A DNA stretch of 64,000 nt. Source: a bacterium (GTDB lineage: Bacteria; UBA10199; DSSB01). Numbering within the stretch: position 1 is the first letter of the stretch; every line of letters begins with the position of its first letter. The notes beneath the pieces are model-generated. The model was given only the letters and a program-made list of their open reading frames with translations, ran no database searches and had not been told where the DNA came from. This document shows positions 7,513 to 16,473 of the stretch, piece by piece. The position numbers and the translations under genes were made by a program. The DNA lies in the NCBI GenBank assembly GCA_035281585.1, contig DATEDP010000134.1:1-64000 (forward strand). The letters run 5' to 3'.

Positions 7513-10500
7513 ATGGGCACTTCTGTCGCGCCAAGCCGTGGCGCTCGACCTTTCGACGTCCTTTGGACTCATTTCGAAACGGCTCCCGAAGCCTTGAATC
7601 CTGGCCAGAAAGCGGAGCTCCAAGCTCTGCTCAAGGAAAAGGACCCGGAGCTTCTCGCCGAGGGCTTGTCCAACCTCGCCTCGCGCTTGGAGAAGGCCGG
7701 CCGAGCCGAAGCGGCGGTTCAAATCTACAGCGCCGTTCTCGAATCGCTGCCGGAAGGAGCCGATTCCCGTTTCCGTCATAAAGTCCGAAGCCGTCTGGAA
7801 GGCATCCAAGGTCAGGGCGCTTTGGGGCCCCGAGCCGAGTTTCTTCTCAATCGCTTCACCAAGGACGCCTTCGATCCCAAGGTCATCGCTCCGATGATGC
7901 TGGGAACCTCGGTCTTCTCCCTGACCCGGACCTTGGCTCTGGGCCGCTTGGGATCTTCGGCCTTGTTTCGCGCGGTCGGTCCGCGCTTCGCGGCTTCGAG
8001 CTTGGGCTTTGCCGCCGAAGTCCCGGCCTTCGCGCTGAGCAGCCGGGCGCTGCGGCCGGCCTCGAGCCAAGAGCCTTCGGTCGGCCAGGAGTTGGCCGGT
8101 GCGGCGATCACTTTGGGTTTCTTGAAAACCTTCGGTCACGGCACCCAAACTTTGAGCGCGACAACGGCCCTTCGCAACGGCTCGCGATTCCAGCAGCACT
8201 TGCTCGCCCAAACCGCCATGTTTGGTGGCTTGATGACCGCCCATATGGTGGAAGAGCGACTGGGTCTGAGACAGCACGTCGACGGCGCGACCACCATCAC
8301 CGATACCTTGGCTTCAATGTTCAGTCTGGGCATCGGCGCCAGCTTGGCTCACCGGGCCTTGGGTCCGCGCTATGCGGCCATGCAGGGCGAGCTGAATTGG
8401 CGGTTCAAGGCTTACTCCAATCCTGTCAAGCTGAGCGAATCGCCGCTTGCTCTTCAGCCCATGATGATGGCGGCGGCTGGCGGCCGTGGCGATGGCTCGA
8501 GCGGTTCGGGGCATGCCGGAAAACCTGCTGAGCCGTTACCGGGCTTCCAGGGCAGTTTGCCCAAGGTGGCTTCGAGGGTGGGGAAGTCTTTCAGCGATTT
8601 AGGCTTCAGTTCAGAATTGATCGAGGCCCTGAAGGCCGAGGGTTTCCGAGACGCTTCGGATATTCCTCGCGGCGATGTGGAAAATCCATCTTATTGGCTC
8701 GGAAAAACTCAGATGAAGTGGAGTTTGTACCGCGAATTAAAAGAAAAATATCTCGGACCTTTTGAAGCTATTACAGAGCCGCTTTGGACCGGGGTGGCGA
8801 TCGAGAAAATGCAGTTTTCTCCCGAGACCACCGCGGCCCTGAAATCCGCCGGGATCGAGGAGGTCCGCCAACTGCAAACGAAGACTTGGCTGGGCGTCTT
8901 GAATATTCCAGGGATCTCCCGCCAAAGCGCATTCGAATTGAAAGACCGAATGGCGGAAGCAGGACATGGCTTCCCCCCTCCTTTCATCTTCCCTGAACCC
9001 GATGTTTCACCGGAAAGACTGCAATTCCCCGAGCTCTTAAAAAAGGCTTTGGAAAGGGCCGGACTCTGGTCGATGAAAAGATTGACCAATGTTACCAAAA
9101 GCCATCTGCTTGCGACGAGTACGTTGAGTAGGGAAGAAATTCGCGCTGTAGACGAACATTTAAAGGGCTGGGGTTTTGAAATAAAGGATAACCACACTCC
9201 GACCTGGCCCCCAGGTTCTCCGGAACGCCTGCCGTTCAGCTCGGAGGCTCCGGATCTATTTCCTCCCTTGTCTCGGCAGCTTCCATTGAAAGCGCTAAAA
9301 CTTCCAAGAATTGTGCATCGAGCCATCCGCGAGTCTGGCATCCGAGGGGTCGAGGAGTTGGTTGGAGTTTCCAGCAAGTGGTTGCTGGAAAGGACGACCT
9401 TGAGTTGGCGCGATCTTCAAGACTTGAACAAGCGCCTGAGAGCCTTCGGTCTTCGACTCAACGATCCAAGAGATGGCCATGGCGAGATTCCGGCCGTGGC
9501 TCCGGAACGCCTGCCTTTCAGCAGGGGGGCATTAATCGCTCTGCAAAAAATGAAGATCCGCAATCTTGAGCGCCTGGAAAAGAGAGCGCCGGGCTACCTC
9601 ATCTACACCGATCAAGTGACGCTCCCCGACCTATGGGGGATTCAGAAGGAGATCGAAGACATGGGGTTCTTTTGGTCGATGGAAATTCCAGAGACCGAGG
9701 CGGCATATCGGATGCCGGCGTCGAAGTGGGCTCCGGCCTGGGCCCAAAAGAGATTGGCTGAGGACGGAATCCGCACTCTCGAGGATTTGCTGATGCTTAG
9801 CAGCGAGGACCTCGCCCGCCGCCATTATCTCCAGGATTCCGATCTCGCGCGGCTGCTGGATATGGCGGAAAACCTCATTGTAGACCACGAAATGAGTCTT
9901 CTTGGCAGCAAGCTCGACCCAATGCGGGATCGAGATGAAGTATTTAGATTTTTCCAGGAAGCGGTGGAAGAGGCCGAGAGGCGTGGGAATGTCTTGCGGC
10001 CTGCTGAGGTAGCCGCGCGGGCCATCCGACTCTACATGATCGACGCACCTGGATACGGGATCCATTGGGACACATTCAAGGCGGCGGCCAATGAGCCGGA
10101 CTTCCGGACTCGGAAGCTTTTCGACGAGTCTTCCGCGGTCCGAACGGGAAGGCGACTCGTCATCTTCGATGGAAGCGCGATCAGAGCATACAAACGGGTG
10201 ATTCAGGAAGCCGAGGCCAAAGGAGAGCAAATCACCCTCTCCGAATGGGGCAACCGGGCCTACGCCCTCTACTGCGAAGGACTGACGCCAGGGAGTCTGC
10301 CGAGCCGAACCGCTTTTAACAACCGAATTAGCGGTAGCCGCAAGAACCCCGAATTGGTGGCTATCGCCATGGCTTCGCCGGCGATCGATCGCAGTGGCTT
10401 GAAAGGACGTTCGCATGGCCGCCCTCGAATCACGGATGCCGACCTATTGCGGGCACAAAAATGGTTGGAGGATTTGAATATTCCCGAGCTCTCCGACCCC

Positions 10501-11007
10501 GGCCTTCGCCGAGTGATGAAGCAAATGGGAAAAGCGGAAGTCCCTCCCGCTTCCCAGGATAACGAAGCGGCTAAAATTCCGTCGGATGGAATTCCACCGG
10601 TCCATCCTTCGCTCTTTCCCTTCAGCCCGGAGGCCTTGAACATCCTCGAAAGGTTGGGAATCCAGCAGCTCAATCAAATCGAGGGCAGCGCCCCAGGATA
10701 TGCCGCCTTCAATGCTTACACCGCCATGAAGGGGGGAGTGACCCTGCCCGAAATTTGGAAGGTCCAAGACGAGATATTGAACCTTGGCTTTCCCTGCTTC
10801 GTGACCATCCCCCATTTCGAGGAGGCCTATCGATTGCCGGCCGAAAAATGGGCCCCGCCGGCCGCCCAAGCGAAGTTGACCCGGGATGGAGTCCACACCC
10901 TCGGTGATTTGCTGAAGATTCCCAAATCCGAGCTCGTCCAAAGAGAATACTTCGTGGCTTCCGAATTAGAGCGGCTGTTGCAGGCGGTCGAAAAGCTGGA
11001 GAATTAG
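7513..11007 (+). CDS. Large modular protein: shared N-terminal module plus alpha-CTD/HhH-like repeats
   Basis: 1164 residues; family not recognised. Residues ~18-302 are an almost exact copy of the N-terminus of the next gene: a charged helical, TPR-like part (to ~110), then Ala/Gly/Leu-rich hydrophobic stretches that may contact membrane. The rest is different. About eight ~60-residue units (near 355, 429, 499, 590, 663, 731, 1030, 1104) follow the pattern L..AL...GI..L..L....L......L......GF, resembling the C-terminal domain of RNA polymerase alpha. The pair at 663-790 recurs at 1030-1160 (shared APGY, VTLP, KWAP). Residues ~800-1010 hold two related ~70-residue units that look like compact helical DNA-binding domains. 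No enzyme motif is seen. The C-terminal part uses more A/T-rich codons than the N-terminal module. Confidence 0.75.
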   Translation: MGTSVAPSRGARPFDVLWTHFETAPEALNPGQKAELQALLKEKDPELLAEGLSNLASRLEKAGRAEAAVQIYSAVLESLPEGADSRFRHKVRSRLEGIQGQGALGPRAEFLLNRFTKDAFDPKVIAPMMLGTSVFSLTRTLALGRLGSSALFRAVGPRFAASSLGFAAEVPAFALSSRALRPASSQEPSVGQELAGAAITLGFLKTFGHGTQTLSATTALRNGSRFQQHLLAQTAMFGGLMTAHMVEERLGLRQHVDGATTITDTLASMFSLGIGASLAHRALGPRYAAMQGELNWRFKAYSNPVKLSESPLALQPMMMAAAGGRGDGSSGSGHAGKPAEPLPGFQGSLPKVASRVGKSFSDLGFSSELIEALKAEGFRDASDIPRGDVENPSYWLGKTQMKWSLYRELKEKYLGPFEAITEPLWTGVAIEKMQFSPETTAALKSAGIEEVRQLQTKTWLGVLNIPGISRQSAFELKDRMAEAGHGFPPPFIFPEPDVSPERLQFPELLKKALERAGLWSMKRLTNVTKSHLLATSTLSREEIRAVDEHLKGWGFEIKDNHTPTWPPGSPERLPFSSEAPDLFPPLSRQLPLKALKLPRIVHRAIRESGIRGVEELVGVSSKWLLERTTLSWRDLQDLNKRLRAFGLRLNDPRDGHGEIPAVAPERLPFSRGALIALQKMKIRNLERLEKRAPGYLIYTDQVTLPDLWGIQKEIEDMGFFWSMEIPETEAAYRMPASKWAPAWAQKRLAEDGIRTLEDLLMLSSEDLARRHYLQDSDLARLLDMAENLIVDHEMSLLGSKLDPMRDRDEVFRFFQEAVEEAERRGNVLRPAEVAARAIRLYMIDAPGYGIHWDTFKAAANEPDFRTRKLFDESSAVRTGRRLVIFDGSAIRAYKRVIQEAEAKGEQITLSEWGNRAYALYCEGLTPGSLPSRTAFNNRISGSRKNPELVAIAMASPAIDRSGLKGRSHGRPRITDADLLRAQKWLEDLNIPELSDPGLRRVMKQMGKAEVPPASQDNEAAKIPSDGIPPVHPSLFPFSPEALNILERLGIQQLNQIEGSAPGYAAFNAYTAMKGGVTLPEIWKVQDEILNLGFPCFVTIPHFEEAYRLPAEKWAPPAAQAKLTRDGVHTLGDLLKIPKSELVQREYFVASELERLLQAVEKLEN

Positions 11008-11009
11008 TT

Positions 11010-13688
11010 GTGACGGCCCTGGCCACAAAAAATGGGTTCCTTTGGACTCATCTCGAATCGGCTCCCGAAGCCTTGAATCCCGGGCAGAAAGCGGAGCTCC
11101 AAGCCCTGCTCAAGGAAAAGGATCCCGAGCTTCTTGCCGAAGGGCTGTCCAATCTCGCCTCGCGCTTGGAGAAGGCTGGCCAAGCCGAAGCGGCGGCCCA
11201 GATCTACACCACCGTTCTCGAATCGCTGCCGGAAGAGGCCGATTGCCGTTTCCGCCATAAGGTCCAAAGTCGTTTGGAAGGCATCCAAGGCCAGGGAGCT
11301 TTGGGTCCCCGAGCCGAGTTTCTCCTCAACCGTTTCACCAAGGATGCCTTTGATCCCAAGGTCATCGCTCCGATGATGCTCGGGACTTCGGTATTTTCTT
11401 TGACAAGGACCTTGGCTTTGGGTCGTTTCGGATCTTCGGCGCTGTTTCGCGCCGTTGGTCCGCGCTTCGCGGCTTCGAGCTTGGGCTTTGTCGCCGAAGT
11501 CCCGGCTTTCGCGCTGAGCAGTCGGGCATTGCGACCGGCCTCAAGCCAAGAGCCATCGATCGGCCAGGAGTTGGCTGGGGCGGCCATCACCTTGGGATTT
11601 TTGAAGGCCTTCGGCCATGGAGCCCAGACCCTGGGGGCGACGTCGGCCTTTCGCAATGGCCCGCAACTTCAGCGGCATTTGCTTTCTCAAACCGCGATGT
11701 TCGGCGGCTTGATGACGGCTCATAAGGTGGAAGAAGGACTCGGCCTTCGCCCTCACGTCGATGGCGCGACCACGGTCACCGACACTTTGGCTTCGATGCT
11801 GAGCCTTGGAATCGGAGCTAGCCTGGCTCATCGCGCCTTGGGTCCGCGCTATGCGGCTTTGCAGGGCGAACTGAACTGGCGTTTCCGGACTTACTCCAAT
11901 GAATCCAAGCTCAAGCTTGCGCCTTCCCTGGCCATTTCCGCGGTCGGAGCGCCGAAGGGCTTCGCCCATCCCGCCATGCAGATGAGCGGCCTCGATCGCC
12001 CTGGAAAAGGTGAGGCAGAGCCTCGCCCGAAAGCGGAAGGGCCAATGAGGGAGGAGGATCGTCAGCGGACGATCGGGGACCTAGTCGGACAAATTCGGGA
12101 TTTTAAGCTCGATATTAACTCGACAAATCAAGACCTGAATAGGTTGGAAACTATTGTCGTCAGTTTCCTGAAATCACTGATCGGCGCTGAGTCTTCGGTA
12201 AAATACTCGGCGATACTGACGTTGTATCAGGGTCTTCATAACGATGCCTATAAGGGACTCTTTTCTGGAGGAGTCGTTGAGAGAAAGCTAGTTGATTTGA
12301 GAGCCCGAGAGGTTCGGGAACTCTTAAGGGATTTCGTCGAATTAGGCCAGAATCCGGATTGGTTCGCCCTTCATCTCTCCCTCATTGCCCGTCATTTGGG
12401 GAAGCTCAGTGCGAAAAGCAGGAAACAGTGGCTTCAGCAATTGGACTTATTTCTTTCGAAAGAAGACAAGAAATTCGGCAAGCTCGAAGCTCGAGCCCTT
12501 GGACCGAACCTAAAGCCCGCGGAGCTCTCACGAGTCATCGACGCTTTGGGCCGAAGTCTGGAACAGCCGGAAAGCGAGATGAGTGCGGAAAGGTTGGAGG
12601 CGCTCGCCGAAATTCTGGAATATTCCGATGGGGCGACGCAGCTTGCTTGGATCGAGCGAGTGGAAGATATCCTTGGCCAACCGACCTTGGTGACGGGGGC
12701 TGGGCAGGCGAAGGAGTTGGCTTCCCTTTTATACCGGAAAACTCTGGAGTGGTCCCAGGCGTTTCACCGCTATTGGGACAAAGTGGGAATTTTTGGTTCC
12801 TTGAGAAGCAAAACCGATTTGGGGACATCTTTAGGGCATCTTTACACTCTCAAGGCGCTCAATGGAGAGCTGGATTCGAGTCTCTTTTTTGAAACCATGC
12901 TGGAAACCTCCCAAGAAACACGCGAAACGACCGCAAGCATCATGTTTCGGCGGTTGGCGCATTTAGGATTCAATCAGCCTCCCTTGCTCTACTTCGCATC
13001 ATTATCCGTGCGACCGCCCTCTGAAGTTCTAGGAGAAAAAGCGGCCGAATGGAGGGAGCTGGTCGACCGCCGCAGCCTTCCCTCGGAATTAAAGATCAAA
13101 GGGAACGCTGTTTCGAAAATTCCTGATTGGCAGTATCGTATTGGATGGGCTTTCGACAAACGCAGCAGTTATATAGCAAAAAATTATCAGCCGGCCTTTT
13201 GGGATTTACGGAAGATCGTTCCAATCCATGGACTTACCAAAGAATCCCAGCACTCTCATGTGAAAAAGATTGAGGAGCTTCGGCAAAAGATCATCCTTCG
13301 GCTATTGCACACGGGCTGGAAGAAGGGCGAGCTCCCCGACCTTGCGGCGTCGCGCGAAATTCTGACCTCGGAAGATCAGTATAAGAACGCTCCTCTCATC
13401 AGCGTGCCAACGGCCCATGGCGATGTCATGCTGGTTAACGGCGTGCACCGCACGATAGCTTTCATTACCTTGGTGGGAGACGGGTATTTCCCATTCGAAG
13501 CCCTCTATCAGTATCCCGTGCAGGTGGCCCCCGAGTTTAACCCCCTGACGATCACGAAAGAAGCTTTTCCGAGAGGCAAAGTCGCGGATTACAGTTGGCG
13601 AGACGTCCTGCATTGGCATCCGCCTTCTTTGAAAGTATTGGGTGTTAATTTCGTCGCGAGCTTAAATCGGTTCCGACATACGCCATAA
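11010..13688 (+). CDS. Large modular protein: shared N-terminal module plus unrelated C-terminus
   Basis: 892 residues, GTG start two bases after the preceding stop. Residues ~12-298 duplicate the N-terminal module of the upstream protein, with long near-identical stretches of DNA. After GELNWRF the sequence becomes unrelated: a long charged helical region (~300-640), then a C-terminal domain whose core LISVP...VMLVNGVHRTIAFI (around residues 800-825) resembles the G-x-H-R-x-x-A box of ParB/sulfiredoxin-fold proteins. That resemblance is short and tentative. As in its neighbour, codon use turns more A/T-rich after the shared module, which suggests the C-termini have a different origin. Function unknown; a common anchor or delivery module with exchangeable effectors is a plausible reading. 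Confidence 0.75.
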   Translation: MTALATKNGFLWTHLESAPEALNPGQKAELQALLKEKDPELLAEGLSNLASRLEKAGQAEAAAQIYTTVLESLPEEADCRFRHKVQSRLEGIQGQGALGPRAEFLLNRFTKDAFDPKVIAPMMLGTSVFSLTRTLALGRFGSSALFRAVGPRFAASSLGFVAEVPAFALSSRALRPASSQEPSIGQELAGAAITLGFLKAFGHGAQTLGATSAFRNGPQLQRHLLSQTAMFGGLMTAHKVEEGLGLRPHVDGATTVTDTLASMLSLGIGASLAHRALGPRYAALQGELNWRFRTYSNESKLKLAPSLAISAVGAPKGFAHPAMQMSGLDRPGKGEAEPRPKAEGPMREEDRQRTIGDLVGQIRDFKLDINSTNQDLNRLETIVVSFLKSLIGAESSVKYSAILTLYQGLHNDAYKGLFSGGVVERKLVDLRAREVRELLRDFVELGQNPDWFALHLSLIARHLGKLSAKSRKQWLQQLDLFLSKEDKKFGKLEARALGPNLKPAELSRVIDALGRSLEQPESEMSAERLEALAEILEYSDGATQLAWIERVEDILGQPTLVTGAGQAKELASLLYRKTLEWSQAFHRYWDKVGIFGSLRSKTDLGTSLGHLYTLKALNGELDSSLFFETMLETSQETRETTASIMFRRLAHLGFNQPPLLYFASLSVRPPSEVLGEKAAEWRELVDRRSLPSELKIKGNAVSKIPDWQYRIGWAFDKRSSYIAKNYQPAFWDLRKIVPIHGLTKESQHSHVKKIEELRQKIILRLLHTGWKKGELPDLAASREILTSEDQYKNAPLISVPTAHGDVMLVNGVHRTIAFITLVGDGYFPFEALYQYPVQVAPEFNPLTITKEAFPRGKVADYSWRDVLHWHPPSLKVLGVNFVASLNRFRHTP

Positions 13689-13745
13689 TTCAGGCATAGT
13701 TCAGCTTCCCTTGCCAATTTTCCACACTTCCTCTATGGCCCGAAA

Positions 13746-16340
13746 ATGGCTGGTCCCGGCCCCGCGGCCCTCGAAAATCTCACCCCGATGCTGCGCCAGT
13801 ACCTGGAGATCAAGCAGCAGCACCAGGATTCGATCCTTTTCTTCCGCTTGGGCGATTTCTACGAGATGTTCTTCGAGGATGCGGTCAAGGCCAGCGAGAT
13901 CCTCGAGATCACGCTCACCAGCCGCAATAAGAATTCCGAGGAAGCGGTTCCGCTCTGCGGCGTGCCTTACCACTCCGCGGCCGGCTACATCCGCAAACTG
14001 ATCGAAAGCGGCAACAAGGTCGCGATCTGCGAGCAGGTCGAGGACCCCAAGGCCGCCAAGGGCATCGTCCGCCGCGAGGTGATCCGAGTCATCACCCCCG
14101 GCCTCTTGGTGGAGGAAGACAGCCTGAGCTCCTCCGAGCCCAACTACCTGGCGGCCCTCGACTGGGAAGGGGAGCAGGTCCACGTCGCGATGGTCGACAT
14201 TTCCACCGGCGAGGTCTTCCTCGGGCTCTACGATTCCGAAGAGCTGGCCTTGCAGGAATTGACCAAGCACGGGGTGAAGGAGATTCTGATCGCCCCGGCC
14301 GACTTGCAACGGCCCTTGGTGCCGAAGGCTAAGTCCCTCCTGCCCAAGCTTTTGATCAGCCATGTCTTGGCGGAGCTGCCCAACGAAGACGGCAAGGGCG
14401 TCTTCTCCGAGGCTTTCTTGAAGTCCCGGGCCAAGGTCGAGGGCCCGGCCGCCCTCGGCTTACTTGACCGTCTCCTCAACTACGCCCGCTCGACTCAGAA
14501 AGCCCCGCTCAAGCACCTGAGCGAGATCCACTTCGTCCGCGGCCGCCAATACTTGGGCATGGACGGCCGGACCTTCCGCCATCTCGAGCTGACCCAGAAT
14601 TCCCGCGGCGAGGGCTCCCGCCACACCTTATATTGGGCTTTGAACCAGACCCAGACCGCGATGGGCGCCCGGCGCTTGAAGAAGTGGATCCATTATCCTT
14701 TGCTCGACCCGGCCGCGATCCGGCTTCGCCAAGAGGCCCTGGCCGAGCTCTTGGCGGCGCCCGAGCTCTTGGTCGGCGTCCAAGAAGGCTTGAAGAAGCT
14801 CCAGGACGTCGAGCGGATGCTCGGCAAGCTCTCGCTCGGCACGGTGAATGCCCGAGATCTGCGTGGTCTGGCCCTTTCGCTGGAAGCGGCCCAGGCCTTG
14901 GTCGATCAGTATCGCTCCAGCTTTAGCTCGGAATTCTTGCACGGGCTGGTCGAGGATTATCCCGATTTCAGCGAGCTCTGCCGAAATTTGCTGAGCTGCC
15001 TCCAGGCCGAGCTGCCCCTGACCATCCGCGAGGGCGGGATGATCGCCGAGGGCGTCAGCGCCGAGCTCGACGAGCTGCGGGCCATCAGCCGCGACGGCAA
15101 GTCCTTCATCGCCGCGATGGAGGAGGGTGAGCGCAAGCGGACCAAGATTCCCTCGCTCAAGATCCGCTACAACAAGGTCTTCGGCTATTACATCGAGATC
15201 ACCAACACCCATCGCGACCTGGTTCCGGCCGACTACATCCGCAAGCAGACCGTGGCCAACGCCGAGCGTTACATCACCTCCCAGCTCAAGGAATACGAGA
15301 ACAAGGTCCTCGGCGCCGAAGAGCGGATCAAGGCGCTGGAGTATGAATTGTTTTGCCGCTTGCGCGAGGCCTGCGGCGCCGAGATCGAGGCGATCCGCCA
15401 GGCGGCCCAAGCCTTGGGCACTTTGGACGTCGTGGCCGCGCTGGCCCGCGTCGCCCGCGAACATCGCTACGTCAGGCCGGAGCTGGTCGAAGAGAAGATT
15501 TTGGATCTGAAAGACGCCCGCCATCCGGTGCTGGAGCAGATGCGCAGCGAGGAGCGCTTCATCCCCAACGATTTAAAGATGGACGAGGAGACCGGCACGC
15601 TCTTCCTCATCACCGGCCCCAACATGGCCGGCAAGTCGACGGTCATGCGCCAGGCCGCGCTGATCGTCCTGCTGGCCCAGATGGGATCCTATGTTCCGGC
15701 CTCGGCGGCCAAGATCGGCATCGTCGACCAGCTTTTCACCCGGATCGGCGCCAGCGATGACCTTTCGCAGGGCCAATCGACCTTCATGGTCGAGATGCTG
15801 GAGACCGCCGGCATCCTGGCCGCCGCCACCGAGCGGAGCTTCATCGTCCTCGACGAGATCGGCCGCGGCACTTCGACCTACGACGGCATGTCGATCGCCT
15901 GGGCGGTGGCCGAGCACGTCGCCAAGGAGCTGCGCTGCCGGGCCCTCTTCGCGACCCACTACCATGAGCTGACCGACTTGGCGGAGCAGGTGAAGTCGGT
16001 GGCCAACTACCAGGTGGCGGTGAAGGAGTGGAACCAGCAGATCCTCTTCCTTCGCAAGCTCCTGCCGGGCGGGGCGTCCCGCAGCTACGGCATCGAGGTG
16101 GCTCGCCTGGCCGGCCTGCCCGAAAGCCTGCTCACTCGAGCCCGCGAAGTCTTGCGCCGGCTCGAAAGCGCCGAAGACGGGGCCTTGGAGAAGCTCGGCC
16201 CCCGGCCCGAATCGCCTCAAATGGGATTATTCGCGGCCCGGGAAGACCCGATCCGGGCCGAATTGCGGGACCTCCAGCCCGAGCTGCTCAGTCCCATCGA
16301 GGCTTTGAACTATTTGTTTGAATTGAAGAAGAAGGTATAA
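13746..16340 (+). CDS. mutS: DNA mismatch repair protein MutS
   Basis: 864-residue mismatch-recognition ATPase. The N-terminal mismatch-reading Phe-x-Glu is present (FYE at 38-40 within FRLGDFYEMF). The P-loop is GPNMAGKST (624-632), followed by the MutS signature region with DDLSQGQSTFMVEM and Walker B DEIGRGTSTYDG, then the helix-turn-helix dimerisation end. Length is standard. The start ATG 13746 precedes the conserved MLRQYLEIK region by 14 residues. No mutL lies within the window. Confidence 0.98.
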   Translation: MAGPGPAALENLTPMLRQYLEIKQQHQDSILFFRLGDFYEMFFEDAVKASEILEITLTSRNKNSEEAVPLCGVPYHSAAGYIRKLIESGNKVAICEQVEDPKAAKGIVRREVIRVITPGLLVEEDSLSSSEPNYLAALDWEGEQVHVAMVDISTGEVFLGLYDSEELALQELTKHGVKEILIAPADLQRPLVPKAKSLLPKLLISHVLAELPNEDGKGVFSEAFLKSRAKVEGPAALGLLDRLLNYARSTQKAPLKHLSEIHFVRGRQYLGMDGRTFRHLELTQNSRGEGSRHTLYWALNQTQTAMGARRLKKWIHYPLLDPAAIRLRQEALAELLAAPELLVGVQEGLKKLQDVERMLGKLSLGTVNARDLRGLALSLEAAQALVDQYRSSFSSEFLHGLVEDYPDFSELCRNLLSCLQAELPLTIREGGMIAEGVSAELDELRAISRDGKSFIAAMEEGERKRTKIPSLKIRYNKVFGYYIEITNTHRDLVPADYIRKQTVANAERYITSQLKEYENKVLGAEERIKALEYELFCRLREACGAEIEAIRQAAQALGTLDVVAALARVAREHRYVRPELVEEKILDLKDARHPVLEQMRSEERFIPNDLKMDEETGTLFLITGPNMAGKSTVMRQAALIVLLAQMGSYVPASAAKIGIVDQLFTRIGASDDLSQGQSTFMVEMLETAGILAAATERSFIVLDEIGRGTSTYDGMSIAWAVAEHVAKELRCRALFATHYHELTDLAEQVKSVANYQVAVKEWNQQILFLRKLLPGGASRSYGIEVARLAGLPESLLTRAREVLRRLESAEDGALEKLGPRPESPQMGLFAAREDPIRAELRDLQPELLSPIEALNYLFELKKKV

Positions 16341-16348
16341 AAGATCTT

Positions 16349-16464
16349 ACCCCCTCCTTTGTAAGGAGGGGGCAGGGGGAGGTAGAGGGCCGGCTTGAAT
16401 ACCGGCGTTTGCGACCTTGCCGACGCTCTACCCCTCCCTGACCCTCCCCTTACAAAGGGGAGGG
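16349..16464. repeat. Palindromic intergenic repeat, family A (copy 1)
   Basis: Inverted ends CCCCTCCTTTGTAAGGAGG and CCCTCCCCTTACAAAGGGGA flank a ~60-base variable centre containing a GCCGG..CCGGC stem. The right end stops about 10 bases before the glnD start and contributes its purine-rich ribosome-binding site. Confidence 0.85.
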
Positions 16465-16473
16465 AACCGAAGC

